A stretch of DNA of 64,000 nucleotides, from assembly GCF_003931915.1 (NCBI RefSeq), contig NZ_RSAA01000035.1:496001-560000 (forward strand), read 5' to 3'. The position numbers and the translations under genes are program-made. Each line of letters begins with the position of its first letter. Position 1 is the first letter of the stretch. Below are positions 32,511 to 41,033 of the stretch, in pieces. The stretch comes from Saccharopolyspora rhizosphaerae (GTDB taxonomy: Bacteria > Actinomycetota > Actinomycetes > Mycobacteriales > Pseudonocardiaceae). The notes beneath the pieces were generated by a model. It worked only from the letters and a program-made list of their open reading frames with translations, was not told where the DNA came from and ran no database searches.

Positions 32511-33760
32511 TGCTCACCCCTCTTGCGTCCGAACCAGCGGCGACGGCCGCCCGCCGCCTGCTCCTCCGCCTGGATGCCACCGGGCCACACCGGCTCCTCC
32601 TCGGTCTGGCGCGGGTGCGGCGAGGGCCGCACCTGCTGCGGAGGCTGCGCGGGCTGCGCCGGCTGCTGCGGGACCTGCTGGGGCGCCTGCGCCTGAGCCT
32701 GCGGCGGCCGCGGCGGGACCGGAGCCTGCTGCGGCTGAGCGGGCGCCTGCTGCTGCGGCCAGGAGCCGGTCGCCGGGGTGCCGACCCCGTACTGGGCCCG
32801 CTCCTGCGGCGTCAGGCTCTTGAGGATCTCCTCCTGCGCCGAGGGGTTCAGCGAGCGCAGCTGGCGCAGCACGCGGTCCTTGCGGCGGTGCACCGCGGAC
32901 CGGTCCGGCAGGCCGGGGCTGACCTCCAGCTGCGACATCATCGGCGGGACCTGCGGCCGGCCGTGCTTGGCCAGCTCGGCCTCGACCAGCGCGGTGTCCT
33001 TCTCCTCGCTCATGCCGATCGGGCCGTCGGGACGGCCGTTGAGGAACTGCACCACGACCGGCTCGTCGGAGGTCAGCAGCACCTCGCGAGGCCCGAACAT
33101 GACCAGGTTGCGGCGGTAGAGCATGCCGATGTTGTCCGGCACGGTCCGGGCGGTGTTGATGTCGTGCGTGACGATCAGGAACGTCGCGTCGATCTGCGCG
33201 TTGAGGTCGACGATCAGCTGGTTCTGCACCGCGGTGCGGACCGGGTCCAGACCGGAGTCCGGCTCGTCGAACAGCAGGATCTCCGGGTCCAGCACGAGGG
33301 CGCGGGCCAGGCCGGCGCGCTTCTTCATACCGCCCGAGATCTCACCGGGGAGCTTGTCCTCCGCACCGATGAGACCCACCATCTCCATCTTCTCGAGCAC
33401 CACGTTGCGGATCTCGGACTCGCTCTTGCGGGTGTGCTCGCGAAGCGGGAACGCGATGTTGTCGTAGAGGTTCATGGAGCCGAACAGGGCGCCGTCCTGG
33501 AACAGCACGCCGAAGAGCTTCCGGACCTCGTAGAGATCACTTTCGGAACAGGTGCAGATGTCCGTTCCGTTGATGACGACCTTGCCCTCGTCGGGCTTGA
33601 GCAGACCCACCAGCGACTTCAGGAACACCGACTTGCCTGTGCCGGAAGGCCCGAGCAACACGCTGATCTCGCCCTGGGGCAGATTCAGCGAGACGTCCCG
33701 CCAGATGGTCTGCGGTCCGAAGGACTTCGAAAGCCCCTCGACAACCACCTCGACGCCCAT
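32507..33760 (-). CDS. mceG: Mce-transport ATPase (Mkl/MlaF type) with Pro/Gln-rich tail
   Basis: 417 residues from ATG 33760, with GGAGG 7 nt upstream; a longer in-frame start was rejected. The ABC domain has Walker A GPSGTGKS, Q-loop FQDGALFG, signature ISGGMKKR, Walker B ILLFDEP and H-loop VTHD, all intact. After about 255 an extra helical segment follows (SLNPSAQEEILKSLTPQER), then a Pro/Gln-rich tail ending in a basic cluster (GGRRRWFGRKRGEQ). It powers lipid import through the YrbE pair. It is first in the mce operon, whereas in M. tuberculosis the homologue mkl stands alone between rplL and rpoB, the same chromosomal interval. Confidence 0.94.
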   Translation of the reverse strand: MGVEVVVEGLSKSFGPQTIWRDVSLNLPQGEISVLLGPSGTGKSVFLKSLVGLLKPDEGKVVINGTDICTCSESDLYEVRKLFGVLFQDGALFGSMNLYDNIAFPLREHTRKSESEIRNVVLEKMEMVGLIGAEDKLPGEISGGMKKRAGLARALVLDPEILLFDEPDSGLDPVRTAVQNQLIVDLNAQIDATFLIVTHDINTARTVPDNIGMLYRRNLVMFGPREVLLTSDEPVVVQFLNGRPDGPIGMSEEKDTALVEAELAKHGRPQVPPMMSQLEVSPGLPDRSAVHRRKDRVLRQLRSLNPSAQEEILKSLTPQERAQYGVGTPATGSWPQQQAPAQPQQAPVPPRPPQAQAQAPQQVPQQPAQPAQPPQQVRPSPHPRQTEEEPVWPGGIQAEEQAAGGRRRWFGRKRGEQ

Positions 33761-34119
33761 CCGAACCTCCGCGTCCTCGATTGCAGCGATTCCGGGGAGA
33801 ACATTCCCCGGGGAAGCACCCTTGCACATGTGACGCGCTCAACGGGGGTAGTTGGCGTCACACCTGAGCAACGAGCTCGACGCAGCAGGGTTACTCATCA
33901 GTTCACCGGAAATCAAGGCGTCTTCGGAGATACGTCCGAAAAAAGATGGCCGTTTCCGCGCATAGGAAAAGAGAACGGGCACCCGCAACAGCGAGTGCCC
34001 GTTCTCCTACTGTGAGTCAAAAGACCGGAACCGGTCCGAAACCGGCGCCGGTGGCGGAACTACGACACGTTCCGCCTACCGGTCACCGCCGAACGCGACA
34101 GGGGTTCCGGCCTGAGGAG
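33761..34119. other. Intergenic region: mce operon leader and rplL terminator
   Basis: No gene is seen. The half near 33970-34006 holds a terminator. The 200 bp before mceG should carry the mce promoter; TTGATT near 33920 on the minus strand is a possible -35 but no good -10 follows. Confidence 0.5.
33967..34006 (-). terminator. Rho-independent terminator after rplL
   Basis: GTGCCCGTTCTC and GAGAACGGGCAC form a 12-bp stem with a 12-nt loop, followed on the minus strand by TTTTCC. It ends the rplJ-rplL transcript and separates it from the mce operon. Confidence 0.88.
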
Positions 34120-34509
34120 TCACTTGACGCTGACGGAGGCGCCGGCCTCTTCCAGCTTGGCCTTGGCGTCGTCGGCCTTCTCCTTGTCGACCTTCTCCAG
34201 GATCGGCTTCGGGGTGCCCTCGACGAGCTCCTTGGCCTCCTTCAGGCCCAGGCCGGAGACGATCTCACGGACCACCTTGATGACCTGGATCTTCTTGTCG
34301 CCGGCGCCCTCGAGGACGACGTCGAACTCGTCCTGCTCCTCAGCGGCGGCGGCCTCGCCACCACCGGCGGCCGGGGCCGCGGCGACCGCAGCCGGGGCGG
34401 CGGCGGTGACGTCGAAGGTCTCCTCGAACTGCTTCACGAACTCCGACAGCTCCAGGAGGGTCATCTCCTTGAAGACGTCCAGCAGCTCGTCGTTGCTCAG
34501 CTTCGCCAT
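34120..34509 (-). CDS. rplL: 50S ribosomal protein L7/L12
   Basis: 129 residues from ATG 34509, with AAAGGAA upstream. It has the N-terminal dimer helix region ([20 protein letters not shown]), an Ala-rich hinge (about 36-55) and the C-terminal domain with [11 protein letters not shown] and [12 protein letters not shown]7/L12 forms the stalk that recruits translation GTPases. It lies 132 nt after rplJ in the usual pair. Confidence 0.98.
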   Translation of the reverse strand: MAKLSNDELLDVFKEMTLLELSEFVKQFEETFDVTAAAPAAVAAAPAAGGGEAAAAEEQDEFDVVLEGAGDKKIQVIKVVREIVSGLGLKEAKELVEGTPKPILEKVDKEKADDAKAKLEEAGASVSVK

Positions 34510-34641
34510 GTCGGCGTTCCTTTCTGCTTGAAGTCCGGGCACCTGCGCGGCGTCCGGGTGGGGTTTTCGCGCGGGAAGCGATCCGGAGCCCGCTGCGGTG
34601 GCACGCTCTCACGCACCGTCCACTGCGGACTGCGGAGAGCC

Positions 34642-35157
34642 TTACTCGCCCTTCTTCTCCTGAAGGGCGGCAGCCATGCGGGCCACCTGCGACGCCGGCG
34701 CGGCGAACAGCGCGGCGGTCTGGTTCATCTTGGCCTTCATGGCACCGGCCAGCTTGCTCAGCGTGACCTCGCGCGAGTCGAGGTCTGCGATGCTGTCGAC
34801 CTCGGACACGGACAGCGGACGACCGTCCATGTACCCGCCCTTGACCACCAGGTTCTGGTTGGTCTTGGCGAATTCCTTGATCGCCTTGGCTGCATCGACC
34901 GGCTCGCCATCGACGAAGGCGATCGCGGTCGGACCGACGAACAGGTCGTCGAGGCCTTCCACGCCCGCCTGCTCGGCGGCACGCTTGACCAGCGTGTTCT
35001 TCGCGACACGGTAGCTCACGTTCGAACCGAGCGCGCGGCGCAGCTCAGACAGCTGAGCCATCGAGAGCCCGCGGTACTCGGTCACAACGGCAGCGGTGGA
35101 GTTGTTGAACTTCTCCGAGATCTCGCTGACCGCATCGACCTTGTCGGACTTCGCCAT
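34642..35157 (-). CDS. rplJ: 50S ribosomal protein L10
   Basis: 171 residues from ATG 35157, with GAGGAGG 4 nt upstream. It starts [18 protein letters not shown] and carries the L10 core [18 protein letters not shown] and the C-terminal helix that docks L7/L12 dimers. L10 usually represses its own operon by binding the leader, which fits the structured leader upstream. Confidence 0.98.
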   Translation of the reverse strand: MAKSDKVDAVSEISEKFNNSTAAVVTEYRGLSMAQLSELRRALGSNVSYRVAKNTLVKRAAEQAGVEGLDDLFVGPTAIAFVDGEPVDAAKAIKEFAKTNQNLVVKGGYMDGRPLSVSEVDSIADLDSREVTLSKLAGAMKAKMNQTAALFAAPASQVARMAAALQEKKGE

Positions 35158-35400
35158 GTCGCCTCCTCTCTGTTTCCGACTGTGGCTGACCCATCCAGTC
35201 GGGTCCTGAGACGACAAAACGCCCCGGCGCAGGGCAGCACGGGGCGTTGAAGATCAGTGCGCGCGGGCGCGCTCCTCCAGCCTCGTCCCTCCTGCGCGGG
35301 CCGCCCGCATCTCACGGGACCTTCGTTCCTCGCGATCCGTCGCCGAACCCGAGGAAGACCAGCGGTCTTGGGTGGAACCTCCTCAAGAGTACTGGACCCG
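35158..35400 (-). promoter_or_regulatory. Structured rplJ leader with terminator-like hairpin
   Basis: The leader before rplJ contains AACGCCCCG / CGGGGCGTT with a 13-nt loop, followed on the minus strand by TTTTG (35248-35216), 59 nt before the start codon. It resembles an attenuator. Purine-rich single-strand segments further up could be the L10-binding part of an L10 leader. Borders are approximate; no search against the L10 leader model was possible. Confidence 0.5.
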
Positions 35401-35446
35401 GTGCGGGCGCTTCCACCGACCCCCGGCCGCCCGGCATCATGTGCCT

Positions 35447-36196
35447 GTGGCTGATCAGCGGGAACCGCGCTCCGACAACCTGCCCGAGATCGTCGACGCC
35501 GAAGTCGTCGAGGTCGCCGAGACCGAGGACGCTCCTCGCGCCCGCGCACCGAAGGCGACAGACGACCCGGAGTACCAGGAGTTCCTGGAGTTCAAGCGGT
35601 TCAAGGAGTGGCAGGCCGCCCAGGGTGGCGACACCACCGCTCCGGTCGCTGAGAAGCCGTGGTGGAAGCAGGCTCTCGGCCTGCTCCGCCTCAAGTGGGT
35701 GCGACGCGCCCTCTACGTCATCATCGCGCTGCTCCTGCTGAACCTGGCCTACGACCACTACTTCGGCGAGGGAGACGGCTCGTCGAGCGAGAGCGGCACC
35801 GGCGGCAGCGCCCCGGTCGACGCGGTCCCGGTGACCGCGCAGAACCCGCAGCAGGCCGTTCGCAGCCTGCACAACTACCTGCGCGCCCAACCGCCGGAGC
35901 AGGCGTGCGCGCTGTTCGACGACGACGGCAAGGCCGATTTCGCGGCCGCGCACGGCGCACCCGACTGCGGCGCGGCGGCGCGCTCGCTGCACGCCCAGAT
36001 CACCGATCCCAACGCCTACGCCAATCCCCGGTTCGACCACGACGCCGTCGTCGAGATGGGGGCCGAAGCGCAGGTCCGAGGATGCCGGATGCGGGTCACC
36101 GGCGGTCCGACCCTCGGCACTTTCAAGCTGACGAGAACACCGCAGGGCGGATGGACCATCTCCGCCTACGCCCTCACCTCGGCCACCTGCCCCTGA
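35447..36196 (+). CDS. Single-pass membrane protein, function unknown
   Basis: 249 residues from GTG 35447 (GTG 35441 is an in-frame alternative; neither has a clear ribosome binding site). Residues 1-80 are charged (DAEVVEVAETEDAPRAR) and cytoplasmic. One membrane helix lies around 85-105 (ALYVIIALLLLNLAYD), then a Gly/Ser linker, and an outer domain from about 125 with three to four cysteines (QACALF, APDCGAAA, VRGCRM, SATC). The outer domain looks like a small NTF2-like fold. It is divergent from rplJ. I do not recognise a family. Confidence 0.75.
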   Translation: MADQREPRSDNLPEIVDAEVVEVAETEDAPRARAPKATDDPEYQEFLEFKRFKEWQAAQGGDTTAPVAEKPWWKQALGLLRLKWVRRALYVIIALLLLNLAYDHYFGEGDGSSSESGTGGSAPVDAVPVTAQNPQQAVRSLHNYLRAQPPEQACALFDDDGKADFAAAHGAPDCGAAARSLHAQITDPNAYANPRFDHDAVVEMGAEAQVRGCRMRVTGGPTLGTFKLTRTPQGGWTISAYALTSATCP

Positions 36197-36337
36197 CGCA
36201 ATTCCCGACCGGCCGCGGAATTGGGGCGGAACGCCCACCCGGCACTCGCCGTCACCAATTCTGCGCGCCGGGTGGCACCGCCCGGAGGAAACCGCGCCAG
36301 GAATTCCGATCTTGTCCGGTTCTTCCCCCGGAAAGAG

Positions 36338-36374
36338 GAAGAGGGCGAGCGCTCCGGGAGCGCTCGCCCTCTTT
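36338..36374. terminator. Bidirectional terminator
   Basis: GAGGGCGAGCGCTCC and GGGAGCGCTCGCCCTC form a near-perfect stem with an almost absent loop; AAA precedes and TTTCCC follows. It lies between the convergent membrane-protein gene and rplA and can serve both. Confidence 0.85.
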
Positions 36375-36392
36375 CCCAAGAGCCTTCTCGGG

Positions 36393-37100
36393 TCAGGCAG
36401 AAGCCGCCACGCGGGTGGCGGTCGGGTCCACCTGGATGCCCGGGCCCATCGAGGTCGTGAAGGTGACCTTCTTGAGGTACCGGCCCTTCGACGCCGACGG
36501 CTTGGCGCGCAGGATCTCGTCCAGCGCAGCCGCGTAGTTCTCCACCAGCTTCGCGGTGTCGAACGACGCCTTGCCGATGATGAAGTGCAGGTTGGCCTGC
36601 TTGTCGACGCGGAAGTTGATCTTACCGCCCTTGATGTCCGCGACCGCCTTGGTGACGTTCGGGGTGACGGTGCCGGTCTTCGGGTTCGGCATCAGACCAC
36701 GCGGGCCGAGGACCCGAGCGATCTTGCCGACCTTCGCCATCTGGTCCGGAGTGGCGATCGCCGCGTCGAAATCGAGCCAGCCGCCCTGAATGCGCTCGAT
36801 CAGGTCATCAGAACCAACCGCGTCCGCGCCGGCGGCCTCGGCCTCAGCGGCCTTGTCGCCGGTGGCGAACACGATGACGCGGGCAGTCTTACCAGTGCCG
36901 TGCGGCAGGTTCACGGTGCCGCGGACCATCTGGTCTGCCTTGCGGGGGTCGACGCCCAGCCGCAGAGCGACCTCGACGGTGGCGTCGTAGTTGACCTTGG
37001 CGGTCTTCTTCGCCAGCTCGGCCGCCTCGGCCGGGGTGTAGAGGCGTGCCCGGTCGACCAGCTCGGCCGCCTGCTGGTATGCCTTGCTGCGCTTAGCCAT
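36393..37100 (-). CDS. rplA: 50S ribosomal protein L1
   Basis: 235 residues from ATG 37100 ([17 protein letters not shown]). Family marks are [21 protein letters not shown] (in parts), [15 protein letters not shown] and the C-terminal [14 protein letters not shown]1 builds the mobile L1 stalk by the E site. The normal length and sequence make the call safe. It lies 92 nt after rplK. Confidence 0.98.
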   Translation of the reverse strand: MAKRSKAYQQAAELVDRARLYTPAEAAELAKKTAKVNYDATVEVALRLGVDPRKADQMVRGTVNLPHGTGKTARVIVFATGDKAAEAEAAGADAVGSDDLIERIQGGWLDFDAAIATPDQMAKVGKIARVLGPRGLMPNPKTGTVTPNVTKAVADIKGGKINFRVDKQANLHFIIGKASFDTAKLVENYAAALDEILRAKPSASKGRYLKKVTFTTSMGPGIQVDPTATRVAASA

Positions 37101-37192
37101 GTCTGTCCTCGAAATCAGTGGATCAGTTGTGGTTGGTCGGGCTGCGCAAGCCCTCCCACAGGGGTGTTCGCGCCGGTGCGACCGGCAGCGGG

Positions 37193-37627
37193 TCAGCCCT
37201 CGACCGTCAGCCCCATCGAACGGGCCGTGCCGGCGATGATCTTCGCGGCCTGGTCCATGTCGTAGGCGTTGAGGTCTTCCATCTTGGTCTGGGCGATCTC
37301 CTTGATCTGGTCCATGGAGACCTTGCCGACCTTGTTCTTGTGCGGCTCGCCGGAGCCCTTCTGCACGCCGGCGGCCTTGAGCAGCAGCTTCGCGGCCGGC
37401 GGGGTCTTCAGCTTGAAGTCGAAGGACCGGTCTTCGTACACGGAGATCTCGACCGGCACGACGTTGCCACGCTGCGCCTCGGTCGCGGCGTTGTACGCCT
37501 TGCAGAACTCCATGATGTTGACGCCGTGCTGACCCAGCGCCGGGCCGACCGGCGGGGCCGGGTTGGCTTGGCCGGCCTGGATCTGCAGCTTGATGATCCC
37601 TGCCAGCTTCTTCTTCTTGGGCGGCAT
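37193..37627 (-). CDS. rplK: 50S ribosomal protein L11
   Basis: 144 residues from ATG 37627 ([19 protein letters not shown]). Conserved parts are [20 protein letters not shown], the thiopeptide-binding proline region, and [16 protein letters not shown] at the end. L11 forms the GTPase-associated centre. The spacing to nusG (155 nt) and rplA (92 nt) is typical for a shared operon. Confidence 0.98.
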   Translation of the reverse strand: MPPKKKKLAGIIKLQIQAGQANPAPPVGPALGQHGVNIMEFCKAYNAATEAQRGNVVPVEISVYEDRSFDFKLKTPPAAKLLLKAAGVQKGSGEPHKNKVGKVSMDQIKEIAQTKMEDLNAYDMDQAAKIIAGTARSMGLTVEG

Positions 37628-37782
37628 GTTTGCTTCCTGTGTCTTCGCTATCCGGTTGCTCGGTCCCGCCGGAAGGCGGCACCGAATCTGGCGAGACCAC
37701 GAGACGGTGGAATCGCCCCTGCTGCGCGGGGTCCTGCCAGATCCACGCGCAGCCCGCCGCGCTCCCGCTACCGGGAGAGCGG

Positions 37783-38658
37783 TCAGAGCTTGGAGACCTG
37801 GTCGAACGAGAGCTCGACCGGGGTCTCGCGGCCGAAGATCGACACCAGCACCTTGAGCTTCTGGGCGTCGGCGTTGACCTCGTTGATGGTGGCCGGGAGC
37901 GTCGCGAACGGACCGTCCATGACGGTGACGGACTCGCCGACCTCGAAGTCGACCTCGACCGCCGGCTTGGCAGCGGTCGTGTCCTGACCCGCAGCGGCCT
38001 TCTTGCCGGCCTCCGGCTTCTTCTCCTCGACCTGCGGTGCGAGGAACTTCAGCACCTCGTTGATGGTCAACGGCGACGGCTTGGAGGTGGCGCCGACGAA
38101 CCCGGTCACACCCGGGGTGTTGCGCACGGCGCTCCACGACTGGTCGTTGAGCTCCATCCGCACGAGGATGTAGCCGGGCAGCACCTTGCGCTGCACCATC
38201 TTACGCTGGCCGTTCTTGATCTCGGTGACCTCTTCGGTGGGCACCTCGACCTGGAAGATGTAGTCCTCGACGTCCAGCGTCTGGGCACGGGTCTCGAGGT
38301 TGGTCTTGACCTTGTTCTCGTAACCGGCGTACGAGTGGATCACGTACCAGTCGCCGGGCGCGCGGCGCAGCGCGGCACGCAGCTCCTCGACCGGGTCGGT
38401 CTCCTCCGCCTCCTCGTCGGACGCGGTCTCCCCGGACTCGTCAGCGGTCGTCTCGTCGCCGGTCGTCTCGTCGGCAGCGGTCTCGTCTCCAGCCGCCTCG
38501 TCGGCAGCGGCCTCGTCGGCGGAGTCGGTTTCCGAGGAATCGACTGCACCGGCCTCTTCAGCCTCGACGGACACGGCCTCGGCTTCGGCAGCCTCGGGCT
38601 GCACCTGCTCTTCGGTGAGGCCGGTGGCTTCCTGGGAGGTCTCCTCGTGCGAGGTCAC
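37783..38658 (-). CDS. nusG: Transcription antitermination/elongation factor NusG with acidic N-terminal extension
   Basis: 291 residues from GTG 38658. The first 90 residues are an extension made of Glu, Asp, Ala, Ser and Thr with repeated DETTADE-like units. The NGN domain follows ([20 protein letters not shown] at about 102), with [12 protein letters not shown], then a linker rich in Lys/Ala and the KOW domain ([19 protein letters not shown] to the end). NusG binds the RNA polymerase clamp and contacts Rho and ribosomal S10. Extensions of this kind are common in actinobacteria but this one is long. It lies 79 nt after secE. Confidence 0.97.
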   Translation of the reverse strand: MTSHEETSQEATGLTEEQVQPEAAEAEAVSVEAEEAGAVDSSETDSADEAAADEAAGDETAADETTGDETTADESGETASDEEAEETDPVEELRAALRRAPGDWYVIHSYAGYENKVKTNLETRAQTLDVEDYIFQVEVPTEEVTEIKNGQRKMVQRKVLPGYILVRMELNDQSWSAVRNTPGVTGFVGATSKPSPLTINEVLKFLAPQVEEKKPEAGKKAAAGQDTTAAKPAVEVDFEVGESVTVMDGPFATLPATINEVNADAQKLKVLVSIFGRETPVELSFDQVSKL

Positions 38659-38737
38659 AGTCGGTCTCGCTTCCTCTCGTGCGTTGCGTGCCGGGTCGTC
38701 TTTTCGCCGCCGGCACCACCTGGGCGTACCCGGAGGT

Positions 38738-39112
38738 TCAGCCAGTGCCGAACAGCCAGCCCACGCCCTTCGCGAAGAGCACGTCCACGCCGGCGACGAA
38801 CGCCACCATGATGCTGACGAACACCAGCACCACGAGCGTGTAGGTCATCAGCGCCTTGCGCGTCGGCCAGATGACCTTGCGCAGCTCGGCGACGACCTCG
38901 CGCAGGAAGCGTCCGATCTTCCGGAACAGCGAAACCCGACCCTGCCGGCCATCCCGCGAGGGCGTCGGCCGACCCTTCGACTCAGTTGTGCGCGCCGGAC
39001 CGGAGCCCGACCCGGAACGGGCGGAGGCGCGACGCTCGCGCCGCGCCGCGGCGCTGGACGGACGGGCGCCTTCGCGCGGCCCGTCCTGGCCCTGCTCGCG
39101 GTCCTCGCTCAC
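38738..39112 (-). CDS. secE: Preprotein translocase subunit SecE
   Basis: 124 residues from GTG 39112, with GGAGG 6 nt upstream; ATG 39118 lies directly against that site and was not chosen. A basic, disordered N-terminus of about 60 residues precedes the conserved amphipathic helix [20 protein letters not shown] and a single membrane helix to the C-terminus. SecE clamps SecY in the Sec channel. The sequence follows tRNA-Trp and precedes nusG, as in all actinobacteria. Confidence 0.96.
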   Translation of the reverse strand: MSEDREQGQDGPREGARPSSAAARRERRASARSGSGSGPARTTESKGRPTPSRDGRQGRVSLFRKIGRFLREVVAELRKVIWPTRKALMTYTLVVLVFVSIMVAFVAGVDVLFAKGVGWLFGTG

Positions 39113-39142
39113 GACCATCCTCCGCTCACCGTCGCATCGACG

Positions 39143-39215
<73 letters not shown>

Positions 39216-39392
39216 CTGCGGCCCGTGGAGCCCGACCGCAAAGTCGGGACGCCCTTCACCGTCCCTGGAACTCCCTGTTCCAAGGTGCTCGGGCATCCCA
39301 AGTTCGAAAGTGTACGGCACGTCGAGAACGCGCTTCCAACGGCACCCCCGTCTTGGCGGGAAACCGACTCCACCGCTGGTGAGCGCGTTGGG

Positions 39393-39818
39393 TCACGCCG
39401 GGATGCGGACAGTGGCCGAAGCCCCGCCGAGCACGCCCTGGTCCGCCGACTTCGCGGTGATCGTGACCTTGACCGTGCCGTCTTCGTTGATCTTGGCGAT
39501 CTTGCCGCTGAGCTCCACCACGGCGCCGGTGTCGTCGTCCGGAACGATGACCGGACGGGTGAACCGCACGCCGTACCGCACGATCGACCCGGGGTCGCCG
39601 GTCCAGGCGCTCACCAGCCGCCCGGCGACGGCCATCGTGAGCATCCCGTGGGCGATCACGTCCGGGAGGCCGACCTCCTTGGCGAACCGCTCGTTCCAGT
39701 GGATCGGGTTGAAGTCCCCGGAGGCCCCCGCGTACCGGACGAGGTCCGAGCGCACCAGCGCCACGCTCAGCTCCGGCAACGGGTCTCCGACGGAGATCTC
39801 CGACAGGCGCACCGTCAT
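39393..39818 (-). CDS. hadB: MaoC-type (R)-hydroxyacyl dehydratase, HadB-like
   Basis: 141 residues from ATG 39818. A single hot-dog domain carries the hydratase motif SGDFNPIHWNERFAKEVG with catalytic Asp and His, then VIAHGMLTMAVAGRLVSAW. In mycobacteria HadB pairs with HadA or HadC and dehydrates 3-hydroxyacyl-ACP in FAS-II. The gene overlaps hadA by 4 nt, so the pair is coupled. No hadC follows: the next element is tRNA-Trp, whereas mycobacteria carry hadC there. Confidence 0.92.
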   Translation of the reverse strand: MTVRLSEISVGDPLPELSVALVRSDLVRYAGASGDFNPIHWNERFAKEVGLPDVIAHGMLTMAVAGRLVSAWTGDPGSIVRYGVRFTRPVIVPDDDTGAVVELSGKIAKINEDGTVKVTITAKSADQGVLGGASATVRIPA

Positions 39819-40264
39819 GCCTCAGGCCCCCTCACGACCACCATCGACGTGGCGGTGCACACCGGCTCGCCGTCGGTGGTGGTGATCTCCGCGCGGACGG
39901 TCAGGAAGTCGTTGCCCGCGCGCGTCTTGACGTCGTCCACGTGCGCGACCGTCACCAGCCGGTCGCCCGCCCGGATCGGCCGGTGGTGCACGAAGTCCTG
40001 CTGGCCGTGCACCACCCGGCTGTAGTCCAGGCCGAGCTGCTCGTCGCCGACGATCTGGTCCTGCGCGGACATCGACAGGATCACCGCGAAGGTCGGCGGC
40101 GCGATCACGTCCGGGTAACCGGCGGCCTTGGCCGCCTCGACGTCGACGTGCAGCGGGGAATCGTCCTTGATCGCGCGGGCGAACTCGCGGATCTTCTCCC
40201 GCCCCACCTCGTAGGGCTCGGTGGGCGGGTACTCACGTCCGATGAATGATTCGTCGAGCGGCAC
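39815..40264 (-). CDS. hadA: MaoC-like hot-dog protein, HadA-like
   Basis: 149 residues from GTG 40264. It has the MaoC N-terminal pattern FIGREYPPTEPYEVGREKIREFA (in parts) and GYPDVIAPPTFAVIL, but no canonical Asp/His catalytic motif, as expected for HadA, the stabilising and substrate-binding partner of HadB. Start and length agree with the family. It overlaps hadB (ATGA) and follows rpmG after a hairpin. Confidence 0.92.
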   Translation of the reverse strand: MPLDESFIGREYPPTEPYEVGREKIREFARAIKDDSPLHVDVEAAKAAGYPDVIAPPTFAVILSMSAQDQIVGDEQLGLDYSRVVHGQQDFVHHRPIRAGDRLVTVAHVDDVKTRAGNDFLTVRAEITTTDGEPVCTATSMVVVRGPEA

Positions 40265-40355
40265 GAGCGAAGGCTACTAGGTCCGCGCCGGCGCGGCGGA
40301 GCCGCTTTCACCGCGTGCCCGGCATCCGTCAGCGACCCATCCCCGCCCAACGAGA

Positions 40356-40388
40356 AGAGCCCGCTCCCGGTGTCCGGGGGCGGGCTCT
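40356..40388 (-). terminator. Hairpin between rpmG and hadA
   Basis: AGAGCCCGCTCCCGG / CCGGGGGCGGGCTCT pairs with a few offsets across a short loop. It lies 30 nt after the rpmG stop and should reduce or end transcription into hadAB. Confidence 0.7.
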
Positions 40389-40417
40389 CGAAGGCGTTCG
40401 CGAAGGAACCGCTGGCG

Positions 40418-40582
40418 TCAGCGGGTCTCCTTGTGGAGCTTGTGCGTGCCGCAGTTCATGCAGAACTTCTTCATCTCCAACCGGTCCGGGTTGTTACGCC
40501 GGTTCTTGTTGGTGATGTAGTTGCGGTTCTTGCACTCCTCGCACGCCAGCGTGATCTTGGGTCGAACGTCGGTGGCGGCCAC
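40418..40582 (-). CDS. rpmG: 50S ribosomal protein L33
   Basis: 54 residues from GTG 40582 ([17 protein letters not shown]). The two cysteine pairs CEEC and CMNC mark the zinc-binding form of L33. [21 protein letters not shown] is the usual core (in parts). The frame is short but exact in length for the family, and its place between tRNA-Met and hadA is conserved in actinobacteria. Confidence 0.96.
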   Translation of the reverse strand: MAATDVRPKITLACEECKNRNYITNKNRRNNPDRLEMKKFCMNCGTHKLHKETR

Positions 40583-40653
40583 GGGGGTGCCTTCCTCTCG
40601 GTCGTAACTAAGGGCGGTTCGCTCTGGAGGAATCCTCGCGAACCCGTGACTGG

Positions 40654-40726
40654 TAGCGGTGGCCGGACTTGAACCGGCGACACAGCGATTATGAGCCGCT
40701 TGCTCTACCGACTGAGCTACACCGCC
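40654..40726 (-). tRNA. metT: tRNA-Met (anticodon CAT)
   Basis: Acceptor GGCGGTG/CACCGCT (with one G-T pair), D-arm GCTC...GAGC, anticodon loop CTCATAA, and T-arm GCCGG TTCAAGT CCGGC. The anticodon stem lacks the three G-C pairs of the initiator, so this is the elongator type. A CAT anticodon can also belong to tRNA-Ile2; position beside tRNA-Thr and rpmG favours Met. Confidence 0.93.
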
Positions 40727-40828
40727 ATGCCGAGGCCGCGGTGTGAACCGGATGCCTCAAGCGACGCAGGATGTCCCACGCAAAACAGCCACAGCACCCA
40801 GTTTACCGAGCACCGCGGCTGTCTTTCG

Positions 40829-40901
40829 AGCCCCAATACGGAATCGAACCGTAGACCTTCGCCTTACCATGGCGACGCTCTGCCGACTGAGCTATTGGGG
40901 C
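40829..40901 (-). tRNA. thrT: tRNA-Thr (anticodon GGT)
   Basis: Acceptor GCCCCAA/TTGGGGC, anticodon stem TCGCC/GGCGA around ATGGTAA, and T-arm TACGG TTCGATT CCGTA. It lies about 100 nt upstream of tRNA-Met on the same strand. Confidence 0.96.
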
Positions 40902-41033
40902 GTGCCCTTGCGGAGCGATTAGAACTTTACACACCCTCCGGACCCCCCGGAACAGGGGGGTGCCTTTTGGCGAAACCGCAGGTCGCGGCCACCGTTTCGC
41001 TCAGCACCCCACCTGATCGGGTCATTTCCGGCA

